A stretch of DNA of 64,000 nucleotides from Glossina fuscipes (Eukaryota; Arthropoda; Insecta; Diptera; Glossinidae), in the NCBI RefSeq assembly GCF_014805625.2, contig NW_023998436.1, positions 1,886,565 through 1,950,564 on the forward strand, written 5' to 3'. A program made the position numbers and the translations under genes. This document shows positions 12,551-25,210 of this stretch, piece after piece. Each line of letters opens with the position of its first letter. The stretch's first letter is position 1. The notes under the pieces were generated by a model that did no database searches, was not told where the DNA came from, and saw only the letters and a list, made by a program, of their open reading frames with translations.

Positions 12551-13693
12551 ACAAGTTAGGAGGTTATGGTCGGGCAAGGCCGAGCAATAAATACCCTACA
12601 CCACACCTACACCACAAAACACAATCCCCATTTATACCATAGAACACAGAAATTAGACCCTGTTTTTATAGGAACTTATTATTATGGGTCTGCGAATTAA
12701 AAATCAGATCTTTTTGCAACTAAAGGCTTACTTTCCGAAAGAATGGTTGTGTCCAAGGGGTTCGGAAAGTGTGGTACGTGTTCAAAATTTAACACATTTA
12801 ATTTTAATATCAAAATAGTATCGTGGGTCACCTTTCATCTTAATATAATAAAACTTTTCTGCCCTAAAAAACAAAAATTTTCGTGACAATCAGGACAATA
12901 GCCGTACGTGGTCCAAATTTTGTGGAGTTAATTTTTATATGATATTACTATTATGGATTAATTTTCAACGTAGAATATTAAACCTTAAACTTTTCTGCAC
13001 CAAAACACGAAAATTTTCTAAAAAATGCTTATATGGGTAGGATCTGATAATAGTCGTGTGGGTTCTTATACAAATTTTGACTTTTCTGCTCTACAAGGGA
13101 TCAATTTTCGTGAAAATCCTTGTTAGGGAAGAGTGCAAAAAATAAGCCGAGATGGTCCACATTTGGTACAGTTAATTTTTTTATGTTGTGTCACTAATGT
13201 GATATAATTTTCATTGTCAAGAATTGAAAATTGCACCTTTTTGTCATATGAACTTCAGTTTCCCTTATATGGGAGGGGGTTCAGCCCGTGCAAAGATTTC
13301 ATACCAATTTAGAATGACAAAATACTAATACTTAGCCACTTTTGCCGAGAACTTTTGAAAATTGCAATTGCTTTTCAGAATAGGGGATTAAATGGAGAGT
13401 GGTCGAAAAAGTGGATCGATCCGAACCATTTTCAATAGCGTTCGTTCTTGGGTCAAAGCACGTCACTATACCAAATTTCCTCAAGATATCGCAAAAACTG
13501 CGACCTGATTATAGTTTGAACTCAAATTTACAAAGCCAGACATCAGGCGGACAGGAAGGCTTCAATCAATTCAGATTATGATTCTAAATCAATCAGTATA
13601 ATAAAAGGCGGGTCTATCTTAAACCTTTCCAATCACTTTTCCTTTAAACCGCATCAACTTACTATACCCCGTACGATAAGTGGTGTAGGGTAT
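12551..13693 (+). mobile_element. Family A interspersed element, near full length
   Basis: Head ACAAGTTAG (12551-12559), hairpin TCGGGCAAGGCCGA (12570-12583), then ATACCCTACACCAC (12591-12604), which is inverted at the right end as GTGGTGTAGGGTAT (13680-13693). The interior has TTTTCTGCTCTACAA-type blocks, GGGAGGGGGTTCA and a GACAGGAAGGCTTCAATC block. It has no transposase frame. This is the reference copy for family A; 'plus' means this orientation. Confidence 0.8.
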
Positions 13694-13699
13694 AAAAAT

Positions 13700-15290
13700 G
13701 TTTGTTAATTTGCAGTTAGTAACGATATCAAAATGAACTTCTATCACAAAGTGTATGCTATTATAGCAAGATGCGACTCATAGTCATATAATAAGCAGGA
13801 ATTATGCGTCTTAAGCAGGAGAGACTTAAACGAGGATGAAATTTAGGATTGATATGGGTTGAGGAACTCCGATTACTGTGTCAGAACAATTTCTTTATGA
13901 ACCATGAACTGACCCAAAGTTTATGCAGAATTTGCATTAAAAAAAAATTTTTTTCTTAACTTTTTTGAAGGTTTTTTTTATTTATAAATAAAAAAATATT
14001 TGGCCTGTGTGTAATAATTTATAATTAGTGTAGACGTCAGCTTCTTTAGAGAAATAAACTAATTCGAACTATAAACAAAAATAGTAGCATTTTAATTAAT
14101 CCCAGGATTGTCATTATTGACTCAGGGTCACATCGTGGTATGATGTGTTACTAAAAAAAAAAACACAAATAAAATTAGGTCTACTGGGAACACAAATGAT
14201 GCTTACGAACATAGCGGAGCTGCATTAATGCACGATTTCATTCTATTGCTCTCGAGGATGACGAGTAGTAAAGAACAATCATCTCCAAGTAGTCTTAAAA
14301 AATTTAAACCCTATCATATTACGCTTTGCACGGATATTGTAAGCGTCAGAGGCTGAGATAAGAGAGTCATTATAAAAATATGTCTTACAGGGAATGTCTA
14401 TCCCAATGCTGTTGAGGAACGAATACATTATGAAACGTTCAATTACTCAAAGTTGCAAACGTAATAAACAAATGAATATACTTTCAATCTGTACTTATAA
14501 ATTTTAGTGCAATATTAGTTGCTATCAGAGGCAATGTCACTGTAAAATAACTGCAGGCAAAAATTAAAAACAAACATTTATATGTAAAGATAACTTACCG
14601 GTTGCCCTGAAATAACAGACAATCGCAGTATGTAATACCAACAGTCAAATAAAATAAATGAAAGCAAAATGATAACACAATGTTTCCTAAAGTTTAAATA
14701 TGTGTGTGTATATTGGCGTTGGCGGTGAAATATGAATCCCCATGCCTTCATAAGGTACTGTTTTTCTTTCTTTTTTGTTTTTTCTGTTTTTTTTTTTTTT
14801 TTTTTTTTGCTGTCGCTTTTCGTTTTTGGCATTGTGTTGTGTTTGCATTTTCTCTATGTGATGTTAGCTATCAAAACAAAGTAAAGGTGAGAATGTAAAC
14901 AGTAAATAAATGCGGGCTAACATGCATATCGCACATGTGCATATGTGTATGTATATCGTCGAATAGAACGGCTACTAGTTGTTGTAAATGATTACTGCCA
15001 TGAAATTAATTAAAATTGCTTGACATCAACAAAATTAGAATAAAGTAGCATAAGGGGTCGATTAATGAAACTACCTATTAAAAGAAGTTACTGATACTCT
15101 TACACGGTTGAATTGTTATCATCAAAGCTACATTTAAATCGATTAACAATGCAGCTAAGTCACTCACGTGTAAACACAAATATACATCTATATATAAAAA
15201 AGCCTACATGTATAGATCTACATATAAAAGCCTATACATACAGATACATATACCTATTAGCAGATTATAGATTTTATAGTAATCTTATAT
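13700..15290. other. No recognisable gene
   Basis: AT-rich DNA with a T-rich run at about 14761-14808. Confidence 0.5.
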
Positions 15291-17035
15291 ATATCACCAA
15301 AGGAATGGGGATTGTATTCATTTTGTCAAAACGTTTTCAGCGTCGAGAAGGAAGCCTCAGCAACCCTATTAAATGAGTATATTTTTGTTTAGTACCAAAT
15401 TTTGAGTCGATGAAAACTATTATCCGGGGGGATAAACTATGCTTTGCAGGTCGGCATAGATGTGCCGAAACTCTCACCTCCTTGTGGTGATCCCCGGGCA
15501 ACGGCTTATCCGGCTAAGAAGAGTTTAAGGCTTGGACTATTATAACTCGGCGACGAGTTTTTCTGAAAGATTGTTTTAGGGGTTCACTGGGATATAGTTT
15601 TATATATCCTCTCAATAAGCTTTTACTGTAAAGGAAAGTCTAACCAGACTCAATGGTAGCTGGTTTGTACAAGTACAACGAATATAGTATTGGTGAGAAC
15701 ATGGAAAATCTGGCCATGTCAGTTGATACGCCCGACAACTGTATATCTTGAAGATAGATAGTTCGGGATTTGGCCAACCTTGACGGTATGGTAATAGTCT
15801 AAAGGCAAGAGTGGCAAGAGAGGCGAGTATTACTTTATGTGATACAAAGCGCAAAGTTATACTAAAAGCTTTGTAGTCTAAAATATTTGGTTCCACGGGG
15901 GTCAGGAGCCCGCTCACAGGTTGGAGAACTAGGAAGGTACGCCGGAGAGTATATCGTGCCTATGAGCCCTGACTGCTGGGTACGGCCCTTCGGGGAGTAT
16001 CGTGGTGGCTGTGGTTTTCACCTTGCCATAGCCATTGGAAAAATTCGAGGTGAGGATAGGCCTCACCACCTACCAGAGTGGCGGTTCATTCGGCCATACC
16101 CGGTGCGCTATCTGAGCACCTCGGGGTAAGAAAGGCCCCCTTATTAGGGGATTGTCTTTCCCCCCCCGGGGGGTGATCATTCGACTTAAATGAGTGCCTA
16201 TGGTTGTAGGCAACCCGTCTGATTAAGGCATCACGCCAGGTGCAGACGTTAAACCCCATGAGAAATCTGTCCTATTATCCGTTCGTAGCGTCTGCTGTAA
16301 GCATTCTTCTACTCTTTCTTTATCAGCATCAAATTCGAAAGCATTCGAGTTATGTCCCCCTGTCCGCCCGTTTCTCTGTCTATGTAATGTCTGCCACAAG
16401 CATTATCCTACTTCTTCTCGATCAGCATCGAATTCGGAATCGATTTAAGCATATCCGTCTATCCATCTTCCGATTAGAAAAATGGAGCTATCACCTTCCA
16501 ATTTGGCAGGAATATTGGAGGCTTTTTGCTTATTACCCATAACACGTTGAGTGTATATTCTGCGATCAATGGTTTATTATCTGCAGAAAAATGGAAAAAA
16601 TGGCCTCGTCTTCCCAAGATTACAGTGCAAAAAATTTCATGTTTTTGTCAAACTTTTATAACCCGTAGAAGCAAGCTTCAAAACCCCCATGACACATTCT
16701 CCGCCAATGTCAAATTTGGAATCTATTTAAACGTATCCGTCTATTTGTCTGTCCGTCTATCGATCTGCTTATCTGTATAGCAGCTATGATAAACATTCCC
16801 CCGTTCGCAAAAATAAAGACATCGCATAAAACTTTGCGCAAAAAATTATGAAAGTGACCCGAGCCGATCAAAGGACGTACAATTGAGAACAATTTTCCTT
16901 GAAGTGTTGTTTGTTGGTACTCAAAAATTGCACAGAAACGATCAGCCACGCCCACCAAATAATATAGGGTAAGAAAATTTGTCTTTTTTCCTCTAATGGG
17001 TATAAAAGATTCGGTCACAGCCAAATTTAATTTTG
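15290..17035 (-). mobile_element. Family B elements, split by the LINE-like insertion
   Basis: 15290-15426 (ATTTTGTCAAAACGTTTTCAG) and 16272-16540 are one copy interrupted by the insertion at 15427-16271. 16540-17035 is a second copy ending GTCACAGCCAAATTTAATTT then TTACTTGTTTT. Family B bodies have GTTTATCATAGCTGC, GTCTGTCCGTCTATC and TGGTGGGCGTGGCTG (minus strand) blocks. Confidence 0.7.
15427..16271 (+). mobile_element. 845-bp LINE-like insertion with 10-bp target-site duplication
   Basis: GC-richer sequence flanked by the direct repeat CTATTATCCG at 15417-15426 and 16272-16281. Removing it rejoins a family B copy (15290-15426 with 16272 onward). The last 135 bp recur as a truncated copy inside another family B element at 25428-25562, so the 3' end is fixed and the 5' end variable. 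That pattern, with a target duplication, is typical of non-LTR retrotransposons. The 3' region holds hairpin-like GGGGATTGTCTTTCCCC and ends near GACGTTAAACCCC without an A tail. No reverse transcriptase motif is present. An 80-codon frame at 15887-16129 is not recognised. Confidence 0.75.
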
Positions 17036-18039
17036 TTACTTGTTTTGCCTACTTTTTTTGCTATCGGTGTAGGATGAGATTAAACTAAGTTTATTATTCC
17101 GCTGGTAATAAACCAAGATTACATGACAGATGTCGTATACAGCATCTATTTTTATACGATTTCTATTCATCGTTATAGGATCGATCTAAAGTCGAAAAAA
17201 ATTCCCCTCAGGGCGAGTCCCGAGCTGACGTATTAGATGTATGTGCGATATTTTAAAAATTCTAGATGTGCTCCGTTGGTATCAAAAGATTTGTGGAAAG
17301 CATCCGAATTATCTGCGTCATGTATTAATTTTCCACTACAAGTTTTGCGAATCATCGAATGCCAATCGAAACAATGACTGACGAACAAAGCAGCGCCAGT
17401 CATTGCACGTAGAGCGCCAGAAACAACAACTTATTAAATCTGACCCAGGATATCGACCGCCGGGTTTCGGTTAATATAATCTCTACTGCATAATACATAT
17501 AATTTCCTGACCAGAGTCGAACAAATAGGTTCACCCCTCTGCCTTTTGAAACCGTTTTTGTATAAATAGAAAATTGCCTTAATCGGCATCAGGGTCTGTT
17601 TAGAATGGGGAAAAAACCGATCGCTTTTTTCTAAGAAGATACCCTAAATTTATCAAATATTTGTATATAGAATCTGGCCAATCTGGCCTCCCTGTCTGGT
17701 TATTCGGATTTTAAATCGAAATTAAGACCTCATAACCCGATTTCATTTGGTTTTTTTTTTATCATCAAATCAACTGGCAAAGGGAGCCCAATCCACTTTC
17801 AATCTGATCGCAAAACTGCAAAAAATTTATTTAATACGCAAAGTTTATTCGGATGCGACAAAATCTTTCACACCCATTATCGTTATTCTAAGGAAGATTT
17901 AAAACAAGGGAAAAAAGCTAACTTTCCCTGCTCTACATACAACGCAGCAATTCACAGACAGATGGACAGACGGACTGACAAACATGGCTAGAAAGGTTCA
18001 TTGATATTGATTTTATACTGATTAATAAAATGCAAACTT

Positions 18040-18530
18040 GATGAAATCCATGAATGAAATTTCAATATTCGAAAATATTGAGTGAACGCGACCTACTTTT
18101 TCTATTTTCGTAAAAGTGCTGCAGGATCGTATCTGTTGTGGTTTATAAATAACGAGCAAAAGACTATATATATATATTTTTTTTTTTTTTAAAGCAGTGG
18201 TGATGTTACGTTATGTTGTATGTGAACGTATTCTTTGACCGATTTGGACGTGCGTTCCAAAGATTCCGCCAAATTTGGAACAGATAGCTTCATTTTTGTA
18301 ACCGAAGGAATTTTTACAATAGACATTACATAGATGAACAGACGGACATGCTGAAATCGATTCAGAATTTGACGCCGATCAAAGAGGAGTAGAAGAATGT
18401 TTACAGCAGACATTGCGGACGGACAGAGGGATATACTTCAAACAATTTCGAATTACTGAAGTTTCCTTCTGAGTGTTACAAATGCATTGACAAAAGTAAT
18501 ACACTTCACTCATCCTCCAGCGATGCGTAT
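18040..18530 (+). mobile_element. Family B element
   Basis: GTTTATAAATAACGAGCAAA, CCAAATTTGGAACAGATAGC, ATTACATAGATGAACAGACG and a CTCATCCTCCAGCGATG tail. Degenerate family-like sequence also precedes it from about 17600 (CAGACAGATGGACAGACGG). Confidence 0.6.
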
Positions 18531-18970
18531 ACAAAGAGATTTAACTATGAATTTCTAAAACTCTCGGTAATTGATTTAAGTGCGCAATTTTAACTTATTG
18601 CTTAGGGGCTTAAAGTGTTATGCAAAAAAAAAAAGAAAAGAATTTGTTAATAACAAAACTGTCTGGCTTTTTTTCTTTTTTTTTTTTTACAACAAGACTG
18701 TCTAACTGCTAGTATATATTCTTCAATAGATTATAAACAAATTTACAACAATTATAAAAACAAATATTATCATTAGTCAATGGACGGCGAAGTTAAAGTT
18801 TAAATTTAACGTCAAAGTTGATAGAAGTCTCTTGATATTTAACACGCTTTTGCTTTGACGATATTTATTTAATTTTACTAAATTCTTAATTAATTTATTC
18901 ATATTGCAAAAGTTTCGATATTTATATACAGTTAGAATATATACATATAGATATACATATATATGTATAC

Positions 18971-18975
<5 letters not shown>

Positions 18976-19010
<35 letters not shown>
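18976..19010 (+). repeat. (AT)n microsatellite
   Basis: About 17 AT units, preceded by ATACATAT repeats. Confidence 0.92.
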
Positions 19011-19012
<2 letters not shown>

Positions 19013-19569
19013 TGATATAATAGTAAATTTGAATATATTTAATAGCAATAAATACAATTATTATAATATGTGACTAAACTACCGATGGGAGTTATAAAGA
19101 TAACAAGCGCAAATGTTATTAAAATTTATTAAGCACTATTAATATGATTATAAACCATATAAGCGGTCTTTACTATATAGCACCGAATAAACGATACAAA
19201 ATTATTATGGCGTATTACTATATTAATAATATTATCGTTATTAAGAATGAATGCCGATTGGAAGCTTGAACTAGTGAAGCCCCAAAAAAAAAAAAAAAAA
19301 ACAAAATTCTAAAGATAATTATGTATGCATTTAAGGTAAATCATATATACATATATACATAAGTGAGGCTTAGTGTCAAATTTGTTTAATAATAAAAATG
19401 TTCCTTAAAATCTATTACTTATGCTAAATGAGTACATTGAACAAAGAAATTAATAAAAAATATTTATAAGTAGTCTGTCTCCTCATAAGAACTTGCATGG
19501 CTTTCATAATTGAAAATAAATAATATACCTTAAATTCATCGACAGTTACGTAAGCTTAAACAAGTAAAA

Positions 19570-19935
19570 ATACTAACCAGAAATAAAAACACGAGGCACT
19601 ATTAAGTTGCCTACGTCACCCGCCCCATTGTTCATAAAAAGACTTTTCAAAGTAAAGCGCAACCTAGGACGTGTTGGAAGAGTGACCAAAACACATAAAT
19701 GTAACAACACATAAAAATAACAATTTTCATTAACATTTTGCAAAAATTGCGATCTGTAGATTGAACTCAAGAAATCAAGGCAGGCGGGCTGATGGACGTA
19801 AAGCGATTCAAAAAGCGATTCTGAATTGTTCCGATTAACAACAAATGACTCTAACTTGTGTCCTCTTCAATATTGCATACAGCCACATAAACTCACTATA
19901 CCTTTGTAACAGAATTGGCGTAGGGCATAATAACT
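19570..19935 (+). mobile_element. Family A element, 3' part
   Basis: Contains GACTTTTCAAAGTAAAGCGC, AGGCAGGCGGGCTGATGGAC and ends GGCGTAGGGCATAATA. A further 3' fragment (TTGATGTGTAGGGTATAAAA) sits at about 20130-20252. Confidence 0.6.
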
Positions 19936-20619
19936 GGCTGGAATCTTAAAGTGATATATGAAAAAAAAAAACATGAAAAACTAAATCACCTAAGTTTTGA
20001 TATTTCATAAAATTATATTCAATCTAATTAAATTCAATGTTCATGCATGTATAGGACAATTTTCAACATACTATCTTATTAAAGAAATTGAAATTTGATC
20101 ACTTGTAACTCTGCGTGGACTTAGACGATTTTATTCATGAAATATTTGAAGCGATCAATATACTAATAAGGTGGTCTGTCTCAATTTCTTCTGGGTGTTG
20201 CATGCTTCCGCGCAAACTTAATGTACCACAAGTTGATGTGTAGGGTATAAAAAAAGTCAGCCAGTGTATCCGAGGAACGAGCACGATTAAACGGACCAGA
20301 TTTCATGTTGATTATTGGGGCCGCAGTTCAAAATTCACACAAGAGCTACGCATCTATTTTTTTTTTTTTTTTTAAATATTTATCTGATTGCACTCTCGTG
20401 AGCCTACCTTCAGAAAACCTTCTCCAAAGGCCCGCAAATGAATGTAATCTTCAGCAATTTAAAATACAACCTCAGGGAAGTTAGAAGTACCAGAACCGCA
20501 TATAGGACTTATATTGATTATGGCAGACGCGACAAAAAACTCTCTACGCAATACCTACGCATCTCTTTCTTTTTTTTTTTACACGCTTTAGCGCTTTTTT
20601 ATACGATATGAACATTAAA

Positions 20620-20830
20620 TTACAATGTCTGCAAAACCCAGAGGAAAACTTCAGGGGCATTGCAGAGTATATATTATATTCCTGATCAGCATATCCGTTT
20701 GTTCGTCTGTGGAAAACTTCCTGAGCGCAAAAATGAAGATACGAGCTCTGGTTTTTTAAATTCATGGATTTTTGTTTATTATTCGTAAATTGTCAAAGGT
20801 GTAAATAAAACTGAGAATTTCTGAATCCCA
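20620..20830 (-). mobile_element. Family B fragment
   Basis: GCAGAGTATATATTATATTC, CATATCCGTTTGTTCGTCTG and GAGCGCAAAAATGAAGATA are family B blocks in minus orientation. Confidence 0.45.
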
Positions 20831-21339
20831 TATCCTAAATATGGTGGAGTCTATATGAGATTCGGCCCCAGGCTAATATGACTTTCTCAATCTCTTGAAG
20901 TTAATTTTCCTTTTAGCTAAAAAAATTTTGTACAATTTTAAGTTAATAATTTCAGAGTTTACGTATATAATCTTAACTTTCCTTCCCTGGGCATGGATGA
21001 AATTGATATCCGGTAGCTCCTTATTTTTCAAATATTTTCCCACAAGTGTTTTTCATTACTACAAGAGATATATATATTTTTACTTAAAGGCAAAAGCGCT
21101 CTTGATTTGGACTCAATTAAGTGCTGAAAAAAATTTCACTTCAAAACCAAGGAAAATATTGACCTAAATTTAGGTCACCTAGAAAAAATTATGATATCCG
21201 CACATGCGAACAATTAACCGATTAGAACTTTTTCTTTTACTTATTCACCTAATGAGCGTAAAAAGAAAGTAATTGAACGAAAATTTTCGATTTTAACGAC
21301 TATTATCTTCTCGTTTCTGATACCACTGATATCAGGAGT

Positions 21340-21720
21340 CCCTGTCTTTCAACTTCGGCCAGACAACGACAGTTGCGGCAGTTTCGTGTTGGTTTTGATT
21401 AGCCTACATGCCGAGAGAAGAAGTTGAATTGCTACCTAGTGGCCCTAGTGACCCAAAGAAAAGAGAGGATTTTGAGTTGGGCAACATCTACATGTGTGCC
21501 CCCATCTAGCACTCTTGGAGTAATTAACCGCGGGACGATTGATGGGGATTTTCGGGCTCCGTGTCCTATCGGACGCGATGAGATGAACTCTTCACTGGGT
21601 GCATCAATCGAGAATAATCTGACCGTAATTGAAATGTCAATCGATAAACAGATAGGCAGATGTGACTATCTGTCGATATTGCTTGTTTTCGCACATCAAA
21701 AGTGATGACCAAATCCTCAA
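21340..21720 (+). other. GC-richer patch with short ORFs, unassigned
   Basis: Contains a 33-codon frame from ATG 21408 to TAG 21507-21509 (MPREEVELLPSGPSDPKKRE start) and an overlapping 93-codon open frame to 21705. Composition differs from the flanks. No family recognised; could be a TE fragment. Confidence 0.3.
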
Positions 21721-22989
21721 TACCTATTCCGTAGTCCTATAGAAAAATATGGGGGAGGCTTTAGGAAATACTAGGTGTGACATTACATACACCCTGATAT
21801 AATATTTTGTACAATTAATGTTATGCTCGAAAACCTGTTCTAAATAAATAAAATCCTACTGCAACAGGAAACAAAGTAATCATTAGATATCTTGCCGCCG
21901 CTTTGGCAAGATAGGCGTTAATTAAATCGAAAAGTTGATTGCGCAGCTCTTAATACGTAGCACAAACAGCACGACGGCTAAGAATGAGTTATCGCTCGAA
22001 CACAGCTTTAATCGGCTTATTGAGCTCTAAGAGTTACATTCGCCCATCCCTGATAAGTGTCGATGACTTTTGGTGAGGATCCCCGAAAATTGCTTAAACT
22101 TAAGATGAAAAATTTATTTATCTTGAGAATGGCAGGTGAACTATCCGTATTAATAAAAATAAATGTCATTATTTTGCCTAAATAATATTGGATGCCATCG
22201 CTTTCATTCGCATATTTTAAAAAATTTTACGGAAATTTTAAATTGAAAATCAATTAATATCTTATTAAATTTAACCTTATTTTCTAGTTTTTTTTAATTG
22301 CTCACATAAAAATAAAAAAGCGCAAACATATCTTTATTATTGTAAATTTTCAATTATAATTAATAATAGAAATATATAGATATACACGCACATGAATACA
22401 TATATGTGGGGATCATACAGAGCGCACTTTACTATATGTCACAAAGCATTACAGCTTATGAGCTTTCCCAACGGTGACGGTGAAAGTATAATAAACAAAA
22501 CAAAAAAAAAGAAAAAAAATATATCTATGCAAAGAGGAAAAAACTTTCATTCAACAAATTAATTAATACAAATTGTTAATAAATAAATATGACTGCGTTA
22601 TTATTGTTGTCGTTGCTTTTGTAACTGTCTTTATGCGCTTTTATTATGAAATATAAAATCATGATTGTTCACCATACTAAGCATTTGTGTCGCCTTTTAA
22701 AAACCACAACAGGGGACAATTGTGTACAAGAGGTTCTATAGCGTATGAAACGTAGTCGATTGGTAGTCCGTTTGCTCATTTCTTAAATTGCAAAAAAAAA
22801 AAAAAAACTTTCAAATTGTTTTGTCTAGTATTCGTATTATGTGAATTGAACTTTTTAGATTAAAATCGAAATCCAGTTAAATCGCTTCAAGGTTAGCCCC
22901 ATATCTATGAAAAAACCATATGTAAATAAACTGAAGTTTTTTTTAAAGTTCTTCTTAACTTCGTTTAGATATAAAAGTGCCCAGAAAGC

Positions 22990-24650
22990 GCTGCCAATTC
23001 GTAAGAAAATATGCTATAAAGCACATGGGATTATAATAATTAAAAGATTCGATATCCACGACACTATAGGCGATCTTCATGCTTCGATATTCCCTATGCA
23101 CGATACAATGTCTATGATAGGATGCACAATGTATACGATTGTAATGATAATTAGAAAATATGCTATAAATGCGACATATACGATATACACGGCAAAACGC
23201 TTACGGTGAGATATACCATATGTACGATAATAATAGCTAAAGCAAACACGGTATATACGACATAATGAATTATGTTCATGATACTATATATAATATGGAC
23301 ATTGACAATAATAAGAACAATAACTATAAAATATCTGCGATATATGATATACTAATTAAGTGCGTTACGATACACGATATTCACGGCGCTATGTTTACGA
23401 TGAAATGCGCGATGTCTACTCTAATAATGATTATGCGATATGCACGATAATAATAGTTAAAGCATATACGATATATATGACATAATCAATTATGTTTATT
23501 ATACCATGTACTATATCCGTTATTATATCCATTTATTATATCCATTGCGAATAATAATAATAATCATTATAAAATATATGCGATATATGGTGTAGAATGT
23601 ACCCATTATGTGCGTTCCGATACACGCTATTCACGGCGCTGTGTTTACTGTATATACGGTATATACGGTAATATTAAATATGCGATAAGTATGGTATTTA
23701 CGCTACAATAGACGATGTTTGCGATAGTATGCACGATGTGTATGATAGGATAAAATATTTACGACAGGCTACGCAGTTTGGTGGGCAGTAATAATAATTA
23801 AAAAATAAATCATATACGTTATATGATATACCCGTTATTGGGATTGCGATACGTGTTATGATATATATCCCTTATTTACGATACGAAATACGACAAGCGT
23901 GAAAAGATGCATACTATTTGTTACGCAGAATATGGCAATGATGCTTACGATGATGTACACGACTTGCACGTTAAACCATTTACGATATACGGTATACAAG
24001 ATACAGATATCCAGATTACGATGGTAATATTAACAATAATTAAAAAATATGTGATATACCGTGTATGCTATAGTCTTTATACTCAGTGCGATACACGATA
24101 CGCACCGTTTTTATGACGTGATGCACGATATGTGCTGTAATAATATTTAAGCGTTATGTGCGATACGCACGATACAATACACGTCGCTTAAGACAGAATA
24201 CAGAGATATGTGCAATACAATGTTTACGATAGTGTGTACAATATATACGATAATAGCAATAAATAAAAAATAAACGATTTATTATATACGATGCACGCGA
24301 TACGATCCACGTTATAATAACAGTACGATATATTGCACGATATGAACAATGTCATACACGATTGCGCAGCACGATGTTCACGACAGGATACATAATATAT
24401 ACGATGATTACTATTGAAACACATACCATATATACGATGCGCAATATATAACCGATATATGCTATATGATAAAAAATGTACAAAATACGATATTTATGGT
24501 AGGATAAGATAAGTTGATATATATATGCGATAATAATAGTAAAAATGTATTCGATCTATGTGATGTCTTGCCCCATATTTACGATACAATAAATGAGGAT
24601 ATATAATATCTACGATATTTATAGATTCGATGTAGCGAATAAATTAATCG
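22990..24650. repeat. 1.65-kb field of degenerate ACGATA/CGATAT repeats
   Basis: Short TACGATA, CACGATA and GCGATATA words recur throughout, separated by TAATAATAG-like spacers. A longer unit is visible: TGCGTTACGATACACGATAT / TTCACGGCGCTATG near 23361-23390 recurs near 23611-23640 (250 bp on), and ACGATAATAATAG.TAAAGC recurs 220 bp apart (23224, 23444). The field ends before the AT-rich DNA at about 24660. Confidence 0.8.
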
Positions 24651-24850
24651 CTGCTCTACCTTATACTCAAGCTAAGGAAAGACATTAAGACATTCGGCCT
24701 GAATAGAACGTAATTTTTTTTTTAAATAAAATTGATTAATTTCCAACAGTTATGTGTACACATATGCGCAAACATTTTACAAAAAACATGTGAATTTAAT
24801 TAATAGACGCAACAATTGAGCGTATCGTGAACGCACACTTCCTAAAACGA

Positions 24851-25040
24851 GCAACAAAGATCAAGTATTAATGCATTAATGATTCGATTTTTTTTTTTGT
24901 CTGTTCGCGTTATTAATGTCTAAGTCTACGAAATTACGCTGCATATATGCGGCGTTTCTCATATGTAAGTCATTCCTAAGTCAAGCGCAACAAAGATCAA
25001 GAATTAATGCATTAATAATTAGTTTTTTTTTTTTTAATAT
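24851..25040 (+). repeat. 136-bp-spaced direct repeat
   Basis: GCAACAAAGATCAAG.ATTAAT GCATTAAT followed by a T-run occurs at 24851 and at 24987. Confidence 0.7.
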
Positions 25041-25210
25041 ATATGTATAAGAAATAATTCCTAACTAACTGTTCGTGTGATATACTATATACTATACTAA
25101 TATTATATATGAGGCATTTTCAGCAAGTAGTCCATATGCATAAAATCAGATTTCATACAAAGACCCGATTTCCTCACATAACTTGAAAAGCTAATAAAAC
25201 ATCGAAAGAA

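Larger units (their letters stand above)
10978..12700 (+). repeat. Left arm of inverted duplication carrying the FHA gene remnant
   Basis: Matches the minus strand of about 27900-30113. Shared landmarks, in order: the 3' tail of a family B element (TCCTTCGGTGGTGGGGAAAA), a 5' flank (CAATGGTTTGCCCGCTTAAG), the coding tail, the 3' flank with CGACTTTGCGTGTGCTATTA, and the junction into a family A element (AAAGTCGTTCCTTAATATTT). About 400 bp at 11742-12150 are missing from the right arm, and the FHA domain is missing from this arm. Confidence 0.8.

Noticed and set aside
22990..24650. CRISPR-like array
   Set aside because: Words are short, degenerate and irregularly spaced; there are no constant repeats with unique spacers, and the DNA is eukaryotic.
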